Assembly (NCBI RefSeq): GCF_018691265.1
Contig: NW_024881321.1
Coordinates: 25,083,698-25,147,697 of the forward strand
Direction: 5' to 3'
Source: Tyto alba
Lineage: Eukaryota > Chordata > Aves > Strigiformes > Tytonidae
DNA: 64,000 bases
The translations under genes and the position numbers were made by a program. Position 1 is the first letter of the stretch. Each line of letters starts with the position of its first letter. The notes under the pieces were generated by a model. It searched no databases, was not told the DNA's origin, and saw only the letters and a program-made list of their open reading frames with translations. Below, piece after piece: positions 48,741 through 61,120 of this stretch.

Positions 48741-51700
48741 AAAAGATATACAGAAGTTTTAAATATATGTATAAGGAAAACTACTACCTATTTATGGAAT
48801 TCAGAGGTTCATTCACTTCTTCATAGGTACTTACTTAACTATTTATACAGAGATACCACAGACATTCATCACTTGGTATGTTTAGTGATGAGAATTACGT
48901 GATAAACTACAGAACTGTATCTATCATAAAATAATTATGAATCTCTGGACAACTTCTACCAGATAATAAATATGGGATTTGTTTTCACAAACCATGCTCT
49001 TTAGTTGCCCCGTGCAGCCCATGAGAAACAGGGGCTACACTGAAGTTTGTTGTTTAGCCTCTGGAATCTGGTGTCGATGCCTTCAGAAAGAAGTCCTCCA
49101 TGTCCCAAAGGCATAGCTCTTATACTAGCTGCAAAAGCTCTCAGAGAAAAAGTAAAATTAATGTCCTGACATTTGTTTTTATATAGGTTCAGTTCTGTGT
49201 GAGGTTCTGGTGGCTTTCTATCCTCCCCAGTTCTACTTATAATCAGGGCCTCTTGCTTTATAAATGCAGAAAAAAAAAAAAAAAAAAAAAAGTGGGGCAA
49301 GAGAGTGCTTGACTGCAAGGATCCAGAAATTGACGCCATGACTTGTGAAATTAATTCTCCTTCTCCACACCTCTTCAGGATGAACTAATCACAAAGAGTC
49401 TGAACCAAAAAAGCACAGAGGTTGCGATGCCAGATCAAATATCTGATACATGCTTCAGAAGCTTAGATGAACACTGCTACTTCTATGTAGTGCTATGTAC
49501 TGACATGCAAGAACTATTTTTTTTTTTTTTTCAAATTCAGCCATCATATTTATGAATGAGAATTTTATTTTTCTGTTCTTGTATTAGGTACCTTATTTTG
49601 GCAATCTCTAGGTGACATGTGTCCAACTAAATTGTTGCCATGAATGGAACTCCTTGTAACTGATACCTTTTAGTTTCATTATCATCTGATAAAACTATGA
49701 CCAGTGTGATCAAGCAAGAGCTCTAGGAATGCTTAGAGTGTCATCTTTTTCTTCATGTGTTGAGGAAGGGCTTAATATCAATTACTGTCCATTCCAAAAG
49801 TTTCCTTTTCATTTACGATTAAATACTTGGGACTAAATTCTTGAAGGTACTAAGGGCAATGTCATTATTTAGTATTGCATTGGCTAAGGGGTAGACTATT
49901 GACTCAGTCCTTAGTTAAGGACTTTAATTCTCCATGCAATATAAGGGAAGTATGGTAAATAAATAAATAAATAATCAGTAGGCTGTTGAACCTAATTAAG
50001 TGTGCAGTACCGAGGAAAGAAGCAGTTGTAGCCATTACAAATACTGAGTGCATCTAGCAATTTCATTTTCACAGGTATTCACACTGCATAATTTTTGACA
50101 ACTCATTTGGTCACTCCTCTTAGGAACAGAAGTTATTAGGGTCCTAACTTTTGGTCATGCAGGCAAAGACAAATTTCCCTAAAGATTTAGATGAACTCTA
50201 GGAAGATATCCATCCAAACATAACACACGAAGGGTCTTATATGCTTATATGTTCTTGATGTGAAATACTGATGAAATTGTCAAGGCAAGTGGGAAGTCTG
50301 TAAATCTTCAAAGCTAAAAGGTAGGGGAAGAAGGGTGACCCAGGATATAGTATAGACATTAAAAAGAATTTAGGTATCTATATCCCTGTTTCAGAAGACC
50401 ACTGTGATTCCCTGTGTTCTAGGAGAGGGCTCTCCGTTTTCTCAAATTTCTAGTGAATATGTGTATTCTCGAGCTATCCAGCTGAATTTTTTCCTGCTTA
50501 AATAAGTGAGAAAACATTCTTTTGAAGCAATGTCACCATTCAAGATATTAGGATATAAAATAAGTCTCTGCATCTACCAGTTGTACAGTAGTTTATTAAC
50601 ATTTTATTCTTCCGTAATTTATAAAAGTACTACTACTTTAATATTTTATTGCAGGCATAAAAGCTCCAACAAGAGAGCTAGTAGAAGATAGTTGAAATAA
50701 TTTAATGGGTTTCTACCTAGAATTCTCACTTGGGAAGTAAGGGATCTGAAAAGAAGGCTTAAGCAGCAGACTATTATGAAGCAGGTCACCTACTCTGCTA
50801 CATTTTGTAATAAATATTTTGTATGCTGGAGAGTGAGGAAAAAAAAGAATACTGATTCCTCTTCCAATGAAAAATCTGATTGTCAAGTTCAGAATTAGAG
50901 AGTGACTGTAAAAGAAACTTTTGTCTTCTCTGTATTCTCTGATACATAAATCATCTCATTACCTTTGCAGTGGTATTGTACAAGTAATTAATGATGGTTA
51001 TTTAGAGCAGTAGTCTTTGTTTTTCTGGGCATGTCTGCAAGAAATTATTGACACTGTAGGGATATGACCTCCTAATTTAATAGTTCTAGTTCAGCACTTC
51101 TGAGGCCGAATCTTGTCCAAGAGTTCTAAGGTGTTTTTTAGTAGATCAGTTTCAGTCCTTAGATGATTTCACACACAAAATTATGAAGGAATGTAACAGG
51201 TAAGGAATGGAATAGGTAAGTGATATATTTAAGCACATCAACAATGTTTAAATTAGGGATACAGATATCAAGACAGGCAAAGAGAAAGGAAGATCTAATT
51301 TGAAAAATTATCATGGGATTTAAATCAGAACCTTTCTTGTAGTATATTATCTTGAGGTAAGAAATATAATTTTGTTACCATCCTTTTATTTTATTTTTTA
51401 CTTTAAGTTTAGAAAATGTCCATCATATTCTACAGGATTTCCATGTCAATCATAGTTTCTAGGGATTTTTCAATCATATGCAATAAACAGTCACTGTTAA
51501 CAAGTAATTCTCATCAGTCTCCTAGATTGTCACATAGTGTTTCCTTTTATTTTCATTTACCTATTCCTGAATTCTTCATGTGTAAATTATTCTTCTCTTT
51601 TTACATTGAGATGCAGTTGTCTGTATGACACATAAAATTCCAGAATCATGAAACATGTCAAAACCAACATTTATCTGGATTATTTGTTAATGGTAAAGCA

Positions 51701-54150
51701 TATGGCACGATAAGAAAAAGTTAGTTGGTTTGACATTCAGATTTTACAAGATTCCACTTTAGATAACTATTAATTTTCTTTGCCATTTCTGATCATGTAG
51801 CATAAATAATATTAAAACTTTTTTCCTATTTTTTTTTCCTTTTTTTTTTTTTTCTTTTAGCTTTGTGTTAGCAAGGACTCTTCTGTCTATCTTACTAACT
51901 TATGAAGGACATGTCAAATCTGCAAGGTTTCAGGTAGTTATTGATGCCATTAAAATGACAGGTACACTTACATAACTGCTGGTGACAGTTTGTAAAGAAG
52001 TAACATTGATTTATATTTTCACTAAAAGAACAGATGGCATTTCACATGGGATATAACTGTGACCCTCCAGTATCTGAAGTCTTTACTTAAGATACATTTA
52101 CTGTGACAAGCTATGTATAATACTCAAAATGTCACTTGTCTTAATTAAGTTATGCATGCAAAACAAATTTCTATTCAATAAATTGTTTTGCATAGTCATA
52201 TATCATAATAAGTTATGGAACAGACATCAGAAGAATGTTGATATACTCTTTTTGAAAGAGGTGTTCTTGCACAATGTCAAAACGTTTTATGCCATCTATT
52301 AAACTACAGTTCTGTGTTGTGCACCCTAATATACATCAGATGTTTCATGAAAATTGTAGCCAGCTACTGAGAAGTCTTGCAGAAGCCTCCTGATGATCAG
52401 AATTTTCATGATTCTAGCATTAGAAGGTGCACAAGAGAAAAAAATACATCATGTGAAGGAAGAACTGTATGCAATACTTGCAGCAAAAGTGTGCAGATAT
52501 TCTATGATTTCATACTGCATTTACCATATTTTAGTATATTATTAGTATTATTTATGGCAAAAACCTGTTTCAATATCTACATTACAGATGGATTTTTTTT
52601 TTTTTCCACCAAAAATAGAAAGTTTGAACCTCGCATTTAGTAATTGCAAGAATAAGTCTCTGGCAAGCGTGAATTAATTTAAATTTCTGTTTCCCTTCAT
52701 ACATTAAAAAAGCCCCAGACCTGCAATCTGTATACAACAGTAACATTTACTTCAGCAATTCCTCTGAAATAAGTTGAAATAATTAAATCTCTTTCTCAGA
52801 TCTCATACTTTAATTTCTTAATTGATTCACATAAAGTGGCTGCAAATCTTACAGAATTGAGATACCCAATATGCCTGTGGATAGGCAGTACCTTTTCACT
52901 TCATATTTTGTCAGTGGAACACTAAATGCTTTATAAACCTAGCCATTCTCCAGACAACATCAAAGAATGATATTTCCTGGAGGGATAATAGATCAGAAGA
53001 CTGAGGTCCCATGCCTGTTGGAGAATTAGACCACATATAATACATTCTTTGAGAATAACCTGACACAAACACAGAGTACTGGTAAAATGTTTGAAGTGGT
53101 TTTGGGGAAAACAGTTGATACTATGTCCTTCATACATTAATGATTACCATCACTATGAAAAGGGAAAATTCATTTATTTGGATACCATTAGCTGTTACTT
53201 GAGGAAAAATATAGTATATATGTTAAAGATGAAGAAGATCATTTTTTGTATTTAAAAAAAAAATAAAAAATCTTCTGTCAAAAGTCTCTGATTAATAGGT
53301 ATGTGTAAAGTACACCTCACTAGTCCATATTTTGTAACTGTGAAATACAGTAATCTATACAATGAAAAAATATTTTTTACAAATAAATATAAGACATATT
53401 GTATCAGTACAATGACAGTAATAGAGATCTTTTCTGTTATATGTAACATTAGTAAGATTAGAGGCAGCAAATGTGTGTATTCCTAGGGTGAAAATAAATT
53501 CTGTCTTATGTATTTACACGTAATGAGATAGATTTTTTTTTTTTTAGGTGGAGATTTTACTTCTCATTTCATTTACATTTTGAAAGATGCATTTTTTCAA
53601 AGGTTACTTCTGAACTTGAACCTATAGAACAGCTGCAGTTATACACTTGCATTTGTAACTTCCTCAGTTAAAAAAACAAAAACAAAAACAAAAAACAAAA
53701 ACAAAAACAAAAACAGTTGAGTAAAATCCATGACCAGTATATACAGAAGGACCTAATCTTAGCCAGTGCTAGATTCCTGAACTGAAAAACAATGAATCGT
53801 CTAAAGGCAGATTTCCAAGATCTGGGAACTTCAAGTGCATAACACAGGTACAATTTAGGACAGGTCAGACAGAAGCTTTATTAACCATGCTCATAGTGAG
53901 AGAACATTTGAAGAGCATTTTTTTTCTCTGCACCTGTCTCCCAAGTTATTTCAGAGATCTAACCTAATACTGTTTCGGGAGGGAAAAAAAGAAAAAAAAA
54001 AAAAAAAAACTGAGGAAAAACAATCATCTCTATATTAACAAAGTCTATAGGAGCATCACACCCAGTATTATATTAGCTCAGAATTGGAGAGTTGGAAACA
54101 ATCATGGACTGTTAGCTTTTAGTTGAAAGGAATGTTCTTTTGGTTATGAT
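48741..54150. other. AT-rich non-genic sequence
   Basis: No gene recognised over about 5.4 kb. About 270 bp of fairly complex sequence (49000-49269) runs directly into a 22-A run at 49270-49291. That could be a retroposed transcript end, but no AATAAA precedes it and no flanking duplication was found. Other contents are an AAAT repeat near 49957-49975 and an AAAAAC hexanucleotide repeat at 53670-53714. Confidence 0.5.
53670..53714. repeat. (AAAAAC)n hexanucleotide repeat
   Basis: About seven units with one-base length variation. The complementary repeat lies about 2.1 kb downstream at 55774-55818. Confidence 0.9.
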
Positions 54151-54154
54151 AAAC

Positions 54155-54331
54155 TGCAAGAGGTTGCCTATAGAGGTTATGGATGCCCCATCGTTGGAAG
54201 TGTTCAAGGCCAGGTTGGGTGGGGCTTTGGGCAACCTGATCTGGTGAAAGGTGTCCTTATCCATGTCATGGGATTGGACTAGATTATCTTTAAAGGTTGT
54301 TTCAAACACAAACCATTCTATGATTCTATGA
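54155..54331 (+). mobile_element. CR1 LINE, 3' terminal fragment with octamer tail
   Basis: The best-preserved CR1 end in the window. Blocks include 'GAGGTTATGGATGCCCCATC', 'GTTCAAGGCCAGGTTGGGTG' and 'GGGATTGGACTAGATTATCT'. The tail is two exact ATTCTATG octamers (54315-54322 and 54323-54330), the CR1 3'-end signature recognised by its reverse transcriptase. It is about 175 bp long and strongly 5'-truncated. The 65-codon minus-strand frame over it is a shadow. Confidence 0.93.
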
Positions 54332-55497
54332 AACCATATTTTTATGTTTTATGTTTTACATAATAACACATACCATTGTCTTCTTATTCCATAGATTGTA
54401 ATGTTTTGTTAGGTATTGTCATGTGAAACTTGACATGCTACGTGAAACACTAGTAACTTCACTTGTTAATGAAGTTTCACTGTAAGATTTTTAGATTACT
54501 CCTTTGACTTGAAAGAGCATGGTAGTCTCACCATTATTATGCTTGTCAGAAGCAGGATTCCCATGCTATGAAGACCATAAACAAGATGATGAACTTAGAA
54601 TCAGAGAATGAGGAATCATAAAAGCCTTCAGGCAAAGAATGGATGGATAAGTGAATAGACATGAATGTATGATTTTGTTTTAGTATCTTGAATATAGACT
54701 GTGCTTTTACACAAAATATTTTTATATTGTTATTCTGTCTTGTAAAATTGTTACAGAAATGAGATAGTTATCTTTAAAAGAACCCACCTTGCTAACAACA
54801 CAAATTAAAATAAAAAAAATCAAAGAAATCATAACATTGCTATTACAGACTCTTTCTAATTTAAATTCTGATAGGTTACATGTTAACATAGTACATTAAA
54901 CCTATGTAATGAAATATTTCAAATATATCTTTTTTCAGTTGAAATTAGGAGAGTTTGAGGGTAACATATTTAGTCATATCTATCTAGAAACAAGACATTA
55001 TAAATCCTGGACACTACACTTTTTAGCCATTTAAAATACTGAAATATGTAATCTGGTTATATTTTGAGTACAAGTGGTAATATACTAATAATACCAATAT
55101 TTCAAATTTGGGAAAACATATCTTTTCACAGTTACAATGACATCTTGTGGTGAACACAACAATTGTTAGTCCTATAAATTTCTACATGAAATGAAGAATT
55201 TTATTTTTGCAATTAATTATTGCAGTACTGTTTATTTAAAATTTTAATGACTAGTAATATACTTATGTATATGTAAAGTATTATAAGAGTACTTAAACCA
55301 AACGTGGATTTATATTTTAAATAATTGTAGTCTTAAAATAATTTTTGCTAACTACTGGACAGAAGTATTTGAAGTAAAGGTGGATGTATTTTATATTTTA
55401 ATTCATAGCTGGAAGGAGTTCGATACAATGAGTAATTTTTAAAAGCAAAATTTTAGGGTTTTTTTTCAGTAGAACTAAATAAACCCTCTCTTTAGGA

Positions 55498-55521
55498 AAG
55501 CACACACACACACAAACACAC
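55498..55521. repeat. (CA)n microsatellite
   Basis: About 11 CA units with one AA interruption. Confidence 0.9.
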
Positions 55522-55773
55522 ATGTGAAGCACTTAGAACCTGTCCTCAATGTCACTTCTTCAGTTTGTCCTTATAAGAATTGTTGCACCATTTATTTTGT
55601 GAAGGTAAGTAGTAAAGATTAATACATCTCCTATGTTACATTAAGTCCACATACAAATTTGGATACTTACTTGAAATACATTTTTAGAAGTAACCCAAAG
55701 AATAATATATTACTGTGCATATTTTTACCTAATTCTAAACTTCTGTGGCATTTCTTTGATGTTTTTTGATGGG

Positions 55774-55818
55774 TTTTGTTTTTTGTTTTTTGTTTTTGTT
55801 TTTGTTTTTGTTTTTGTT
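55774..55818. repeat. (TTTTTG)n hexanucleotide repeat
   Basis: About seven T-rich hexamer units, reverse complementary to the repeat at 53670-53714. They account for the Phe/Leu-rich 113-codon frame at 55766-56107. Confidence 0.9.
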
Positions 55819-58195
55819 CTTTTTCTGTTTTGTTTATTTTTTATTTTTATTGTTTGTTTCAGTTGCTTTTTGGGAGTATTTTTATCTAAACAGGTTTAGT
55901 ATAAATCAAGTAACTGTTGCTCTTTTTACACTATTAAAGGATCTGGGGAATTGTTCATTTCCATTTCAAGTAGTCAAAAATATTTCTGCCAGGAGATTTT
56001 GTCTCATTGTTTTTATTCAACATCCTGTGCTGCTTTTGACCCTCCCTTCTTTATTTTTGTCATTTAGTACTTATGTTGTCATGATTCACTGCCATCAAAC
56101 GTCATAGCATGGAGAATTCTTACCTATATTTGAAAGTCAGTTTTTGAGAAGACAGGATTTCTGATTTGTATTCCTAGATGTGTTGATGCCTGTTCTTGGT
56201 CTCTGGCATTTGGCAGATCACCTGCCCTCTCCTTGAATTATTTTGTGAAAATGTATTTTGCGATACTGGCTAATTTAACACCTTTTTTATGAGTACTTCT
56301 AGTTGAATAATTTGACTAATCAGCACAGTATGTCTGTTAATAGAAGACTAACATGAAACCTTATACTGTGATTACCATGAGTTTTCATGAATTTCCCATA
56401 AATATAAACCTCTGTTGGAAATAAAAACATCAATAGTACTACTTAAGTAATTTAGGAAACTAACAAGATATCAATAGTAAAATCACAGCAGCAACATGAT
56501 GTTTAAAATGAATTGATTTTAAAAACCTAGTCAATAATTATTCTGAATGTAGAGGTTCTCTTCCGGTATGAGGAACTTGCTACTATATCTGAACACATTT
56601 CAGACATCTCATGTTAACTCCGTGCAGTGTGAACACTTTTTATTTCAAAAGTGGCATTTCAGTCACTTTGTTTTGTTGTTATTATATGCATAAACTGTAT
56701 TGGCAGCTAAGAGAAGTTAATTTACCTTACTGGATAGAAAGCAGTTGGTACACAAGGTTATTATTGGTGCTATTTTCCTCCTGAGAAATTACTGAAGTAA
56801 TTTCCTAAAGTGTTTGTGCATGCACAGAAGAACAGAATTCTGAATAGCTGTACCATTAACTTTGAGCTACTGCCAGGGTTATATAGATAAAAAAAAATCC
56901 AACCAAACAAACAAACAAAAAAAGGATTATCTAAAGGATTATTTCATTTTCACATTTCAGGCCAGTAATTTACATAACCTCCTTTACAACTTAGCTTTTT
57001 AAGGTAGGTACTTGTCTTAAAATGTATGACACTGGAATGCTTATAATTGATCCCTGATTTTTAAAACTGGTGAGATTTTTCTCTGTTGGTAACTGTTCTC
57101 TATTAGAGGAAATTACAACCTTGAACATGCCAACCTGTCCTTAGGAAACAGAGATGAAGCACAAGTGTTAACTGCAGTATTTCACTTTGAGTACTACTGA
57201 ATCAGTTTCCTTGGCCTCTATGGTGTAGATTAATCATTATCGTCTCAGCTATGTCTGGTACAGAGGAAGTAAGACAATTACCCAGAGTAAAAAAATGAGA
57301 ATGCCACAATATCTAAAGTTCTCTGAAGAAATAAAACAAAATAAAAAACAACAAAACAAAATAAACCAAAACCAAACAGGAAAGCTTTAAAGGGCACTGA
57401 ACTCTGATATCTAATAGGAAGATACCTGAAAGTAGCCTTATTTCTAAAAATACTAATGTTAAAGTCTTTCATAATTTTGACAATTTAAAGTTAACTTGGG
57501 CAGCAGAATCTTACTCTAACACTGCATTATAGAAATACAATATACGCCCCAGGCAAAGTTTAAACATATTAGCTGTTTAGAGAGTGTACAGAAAAATTCG
57601 ATAAGTTTACTTATCTAAGACTTTACAGTCAGCATTGCACTAAGGAAACAATGCACGATGTCCCTCACCAGAGGACATATTTTCCATCTTTATGGGAACT
57701 ATTTCACAACCTAGTACTAAACCTGACTAGGTATTTAGAATTTGCAAAGCAGTGAGAATCACACTTAATTTCATGAAGACTTAAGAACATCCTGATAGTA
57801 AGGATGTGAGGGAGAACTCCAGTTAATATGAGAAAAGATGCCTGAAGCATTAAGACATACAAAGCTTAATGCTGAATCCCTCTGAGCTACCCATCTCAAG
57901 TTAAAACTGTCTAGAAACTGTCAGCTACTCTTGTCTACATATATTGTTTGTTTCAATTCTGACTGTTAGCCTGATACCTATCCTAAAAAGCAAACCACTT
58001 TTTCAATGTTATTTTCAAATTTACTTTCCTAAAGAGCTAATTGCTGACTTATGCTATCAGGAATAACTATCAAAAAAATCTGATTATTTTGGATATAAGC
58101 TAATTTAGAGCAGGCATTTTCAAGTATATAAAATACAAAAGCAATGAAATACTATAAGTCATGGAAATTGTCTACTTTAAGAACACCAGAAAATG

Positions 58196-58243
58196 CTTTT
58201 CCTCTCTGTGGGTGACAGAGCACAGGCACAGGTTTCCCAGAGA
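58196..58243 (+). mobile_element. short CR1 LINE fragment
   Basis: 'GGGTGACAGAGCACAGGCAC' followed by 'AGGTTTCCCAGAGAGG' matches the CR1 3' region just upstream of its terminal block. The match stops abruptly on the right. The 133-codon plus frame at 58273-58674 lies just outside and has no recognisable domain. Confidence 0.6.
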
Positions 58244-59680
58244 GGAATAAGCACTGGGCACAGAAATAAAATTTGCCATTGTTTATGGAAATTGACATAA
58301 CTTGTGACAAAAATAGTTATTATAAGAGAAATTTTTTCAGAAATTTTCAGCCCAGTATTTCAGCTACAGACTTTCCTCCTCCTGCCTACAATATATGTCA
58401 CAATGTTATGACTTCAGAAAGAAACAGATCTTCAGAATTTCTGGAGGTCACACAGCCTCTGCTGACAAGAAAACTTAAGGCTGTGGCTGCAACTAAAAAA
58501 GTTAACCGCCATCCCTCCAAGGAGAGAAATACCTACCAAACTATTTTCTTAACCACTGTCTCATGTTATGTTCAGAATCAGTACAAGTTTTCCAGATGTA
58601 CAACACTGGTTGTTACGTTCCCCAGCATGAAGTTACAGCCATCCTGTCTCAGAAGCAGTCTATCTTCTTTCTGACCCTGTCCTGAATTTGTGCATTGGTC
58701 ATATCTATTCAAGAATTAATTATTCTTCATCTTCATTTGATCATCCCCTGGAAATAGCCTGATAGGGGTTACTATATTTGTTTTACATTAGAAATAGCTA
58801 AGAGTAAACAGGTTCTCTGTATAATTCTTAATTATTTGTCCTATTTAAAATGCATTGAAAAACATATTTAATTACTAAAGAAGTCTGATACTCAAACAGC
58901 ACAAAGCACATATGGCAAATAGTATACATCAGAAAGCATGCTTGATTTGTGATGTTGATGAAATTGATGCAGAATGCCTGCTGGGATCCCTTCCAGCCTG
59001 TGAGATGTCTCTGACATCATGCTGTGGGTGTTATACTTCATTTGCTGTGATAAGTCTAGTTTTCAAATGACACTAAGAATAAATATTGGAGTAAGGGAAT
59101 ACACAAAAGAGTAAATTCTATCACTTTAAAGGCAGATTCACTGTATCTAGAATTTCCAGCCAAGAACAATATTTAGTCTAAGAAATGCTTAGTAAGCAGA
59201 ATTTAACTACCCAGACTTTCTACATTGTTTGAGGACTGATCATGATATTGTACCAAGATATATTTGACAAGTCATGTTTGGAGAATAGGCTACACTGAAT
59301 ATTATAAAAGCATTAGAAGTGTGAAGGAATAGTAATCACCGTACAGAAAGCACAGTTTATTTGATTCTTCCTATCAGTCATATTCTTTAACAGTAGATAC
59401 ATCACCTATATAAGGAATGATCTTAACCAATCTGTTTGATATGATAACAATTTTCTGAGTTGTTGCCTTATTAGGTTACTTACATAGATTTGCTTATAAA
59501 CAGTGTGTGTATATGGAAATAAATAACAAGCAAAATTAATAAATTGGTTTTGTTATTTTGCTTTCCCACCAAAATTTCACCAATATAAAAATCTATGATA
59601 CCCTAAAAAAATAGCCTTCATTAAATGTTTTGCATTTGATTGAAAGAATGCAATAATCAGATGTACAGACATATTGCAGA
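58244..59680. other. mostly AT-rich non-genic sequence
   Basis: No gene recognised. The 133-codon frame at 58273-58674 has no similarity I can name and no splice or promoter context. Confidence 0.5.
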
Positions 59681-59689
59681 AAAGCATGG

Positions 59690-60110
59690 TTGTCTTACAG
59701 GAACAACAGTAATATCTAACAGTTGTAGACAGAACTTCCTGCCAGAAGCCAGAAGCTCTCATGAGAGAGGCTGACACAGTTTGGGCATTGCTGTGAGCAA
59801 CTGTGGGAGATGTAAATGTGGTGAAACCAAAACCAGTACTCAGTTGGCAAGGCACACAACTGCAGCAATGGTAAATTCTGTGGCTGAGTGCTAGATCAAG
59901 GTGTACAGAAGGGTTCCTGGAGCCAGGGAAACCTGAGGAAGAGCAGAGCCACATCAGGAGCCAGCAGATCTCTCTTGATCTAGCGACCAGGAGCTCTGCA
60001 AACAGGGATTGAGAGGGTGCAGCAGTTTGTGCAGAAGGGTGAATGAGAAGGGCTGTGAGCCCTGCTTGTAGGCCCAAAGCCCAGGGAAGTGCTATAGGTC
60101 TCTGCCATAA
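59690..60110. mobile_element. retroelement-like GC-richer block, unclassified
   Basis: Composition shifts sharply toward GC between the AT-rich left flank and LTR copy D, with blocks such as 'GCAGCAGTTTGTGCAGAAGG' and 'GAGCCCTGCTTGTAGGCCC'. It resembles avian ERV LTR or leader sequence, but I could not fix ends, strand or family. A 166-codon minus-strand frame (60077-59577) covers it; its translation is Ser/Cys-rich with no retroviral motif. It lies at the 3' side of copy D. It could be part of the same provirus, but no primer-binding site is visible next to the LTR end. Confidence 0.35.
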
Positions 60111-60369
60111 TGGTGGGCATTTGCTTCAGTTAAAACCAGTGTTTCTACAGAGAAATCCCCTGAGATGTTGATGTGGTTTGAGCTCAGAGGGCAACTGAGC
60201 ACCTCACAGCCACTCAAAAATCCCTTCTCTCCCAGCAATGAGAAGGGACAAATAAGACAGGTTTGGGATTCGAGATAGGACCAGGAGGGGAAAATCACCC
60301 TTTATAGTCACAGGCAATAGACAGACTCATTTGGGGAAGAAAAAAAAGAACATACATTTATTACAGACA

Positions 60370-61020
60370 CTAACGACAACACTTAACAGAGTAGGACAGT
60401 GAGAAGCATTGCCACATCTTGAGAACACCTTCCCCCCACCCCTCCCTTCTTCCTGGGCTCAGCTCTGCTCTCGATATCTCTACCTCCTCCCCCAGCAGCA
60501 CAGGGGCAGGGAATGGGGGGGGGGGGGGGGATGCTGTCAGTGCTGCTGCTTCTTCCATCTTCAGTGGGGGGAGCTTCTGGAACTTGTTCCCCTGCTCCAG
60601 CATGGTCCCCCTCTCCCAGGAAACAGTCCTCCACAAACTTTCTGTGACATGAGTCCCTCTCACGAGCCGCAGCTTTTCCTTACACTGCTCTGGTGTGGGA
60701 CACCAACTTTCTCTAACTGCATTCCCTCCCATGGGCTGCAGCCCCTCCCGAGCTGCTCTGGCGTGGGACGCTCCTGCATCCTGCAATCCTCCCAGTGCTG
60801 AACTACACCTGTGGGGTCTGCCTTTCCCACCAGACTCCAGACTTCTTTGGGAAGAGACACCTTGGTCAGTCATGTGAAACACAGGCTGTAAATCAGTGTC
60901 TGCTCCACCATAGATCTTCACAGGTGGCAGTGGGAGGCTGCCATACCATCTCACCACAGGATACAGGGGGGTCTCTACTCCGGCACACCTTCCCCCTCCT
61001 TTCTTCCTCCGTTCCTCCAC
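60370..61020 (-). other. sense-strand open frame inside LTR copy D (216 codons)
   Basis: Homologous to the frame in copy C over the middle segment. Shared blocks are 'PEQCKE', 'ESLWRTVSWERGTMLEQGNK' and 'PLKMEE'/'SLKMEE'. Identity over about 85 aligned residues looks near 70 percent by eye. The frame diverges from copy C after a homopolymer expansion of 16 G/C at 60515-60530. Its N-terminal part is longer than in copy C. No known domain. It may be open because of GC-rich composition. Confidence 0.3.
60515..60530. repeat. poly(G) run, 16 G, inside LTR copy D
   Basis: Sixteen consecutive G on the plus strand. The matching part of copy C reads GGGAATGGGAGGTG. This is a local expansion that shifts the sense frame and could form a G-quadruplex. 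Confidence 0.9.
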
Positions 61021-61028
61021 TGACCTTA

Positions 61029-61120
61029 ATGTCTGCTGTATGATATTCCCAGCTGATTTCTAGGAAGTTAAAATCACGCATAAGGACAAGTGCAGATGAT
61101 CTAGAGATATCCCTTATTTC
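61029..61120 (-). mobile_element. CR1 LINE, endonuclease-domain fragment
   Basis: Read on the minus strand, the translation contains 'ALVLMRDFNFLEISWEYHTA'. This matches the CR1 ORF2 apurinic-endonuclease-like domain, where the family has LMGDFN followed by an aromatic tryptophan block. The GDFN glycine is replaced by arginine here. The fragment directly abuts the truncated end of LTR copy D. It is the only minus-strand CR1 fragment I see in the window. Confidence 0.65.

Larger units (their letters stand above)
54332..58195. other. AT-rich non-genic sequence
   Basis: No gene recognised. Contents are a CA microsatellite (55498-55521), a TTTTTG hexanucleotide repeat (55774-55818) and an AAAAC-rich stretch (57328-57378). 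Open frames here are driven by these repeats. Confidence 0.55.
60169..61028 (-). mobile_element. ERV LTR, copy D, 5'-truncated
   Basis: Minus-strand LTR aligning with copy C from its 3' end (plus-strand TGATGTGGTTTGAG) to about 61028. There homology stops and CR1 sequence begins, so roughly 210 bp of the U3 5' end are missing. The minus-strand AATAAA is at 60362-60357. A run of 16 G at 60515-60530 (minus strand C16) is absent from copy C. A 216-codon minus-strand frame (61020-60370) parallels that of copy C, but changes frame at this run. Past the run, the reading that matches copy C is found in a second frame (60634-60383). No left target-site duplication can be assigned because the right end is lost. 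Confidence 0.9.

Noticed and set aside
55766..56107. 113-codon plus-strand frame beginning with a long Phe/Leu stretch
   Set aside because: Its first third is the TTTTTG microsatellite and the rest has no domain. It is not a transmembrane protein.
58273..58674. 133-codon plus-strand frame
   Set aside because: No family, motif, promoter or splice context seen. The length is compatible with chance in a window this large.
60409..60801. 130-codon plus-strand frame with Gly/Cys-rich stretch
   Set aside because: Antisense to LTR copy D. The glycine run is the translation of the G16 tract.
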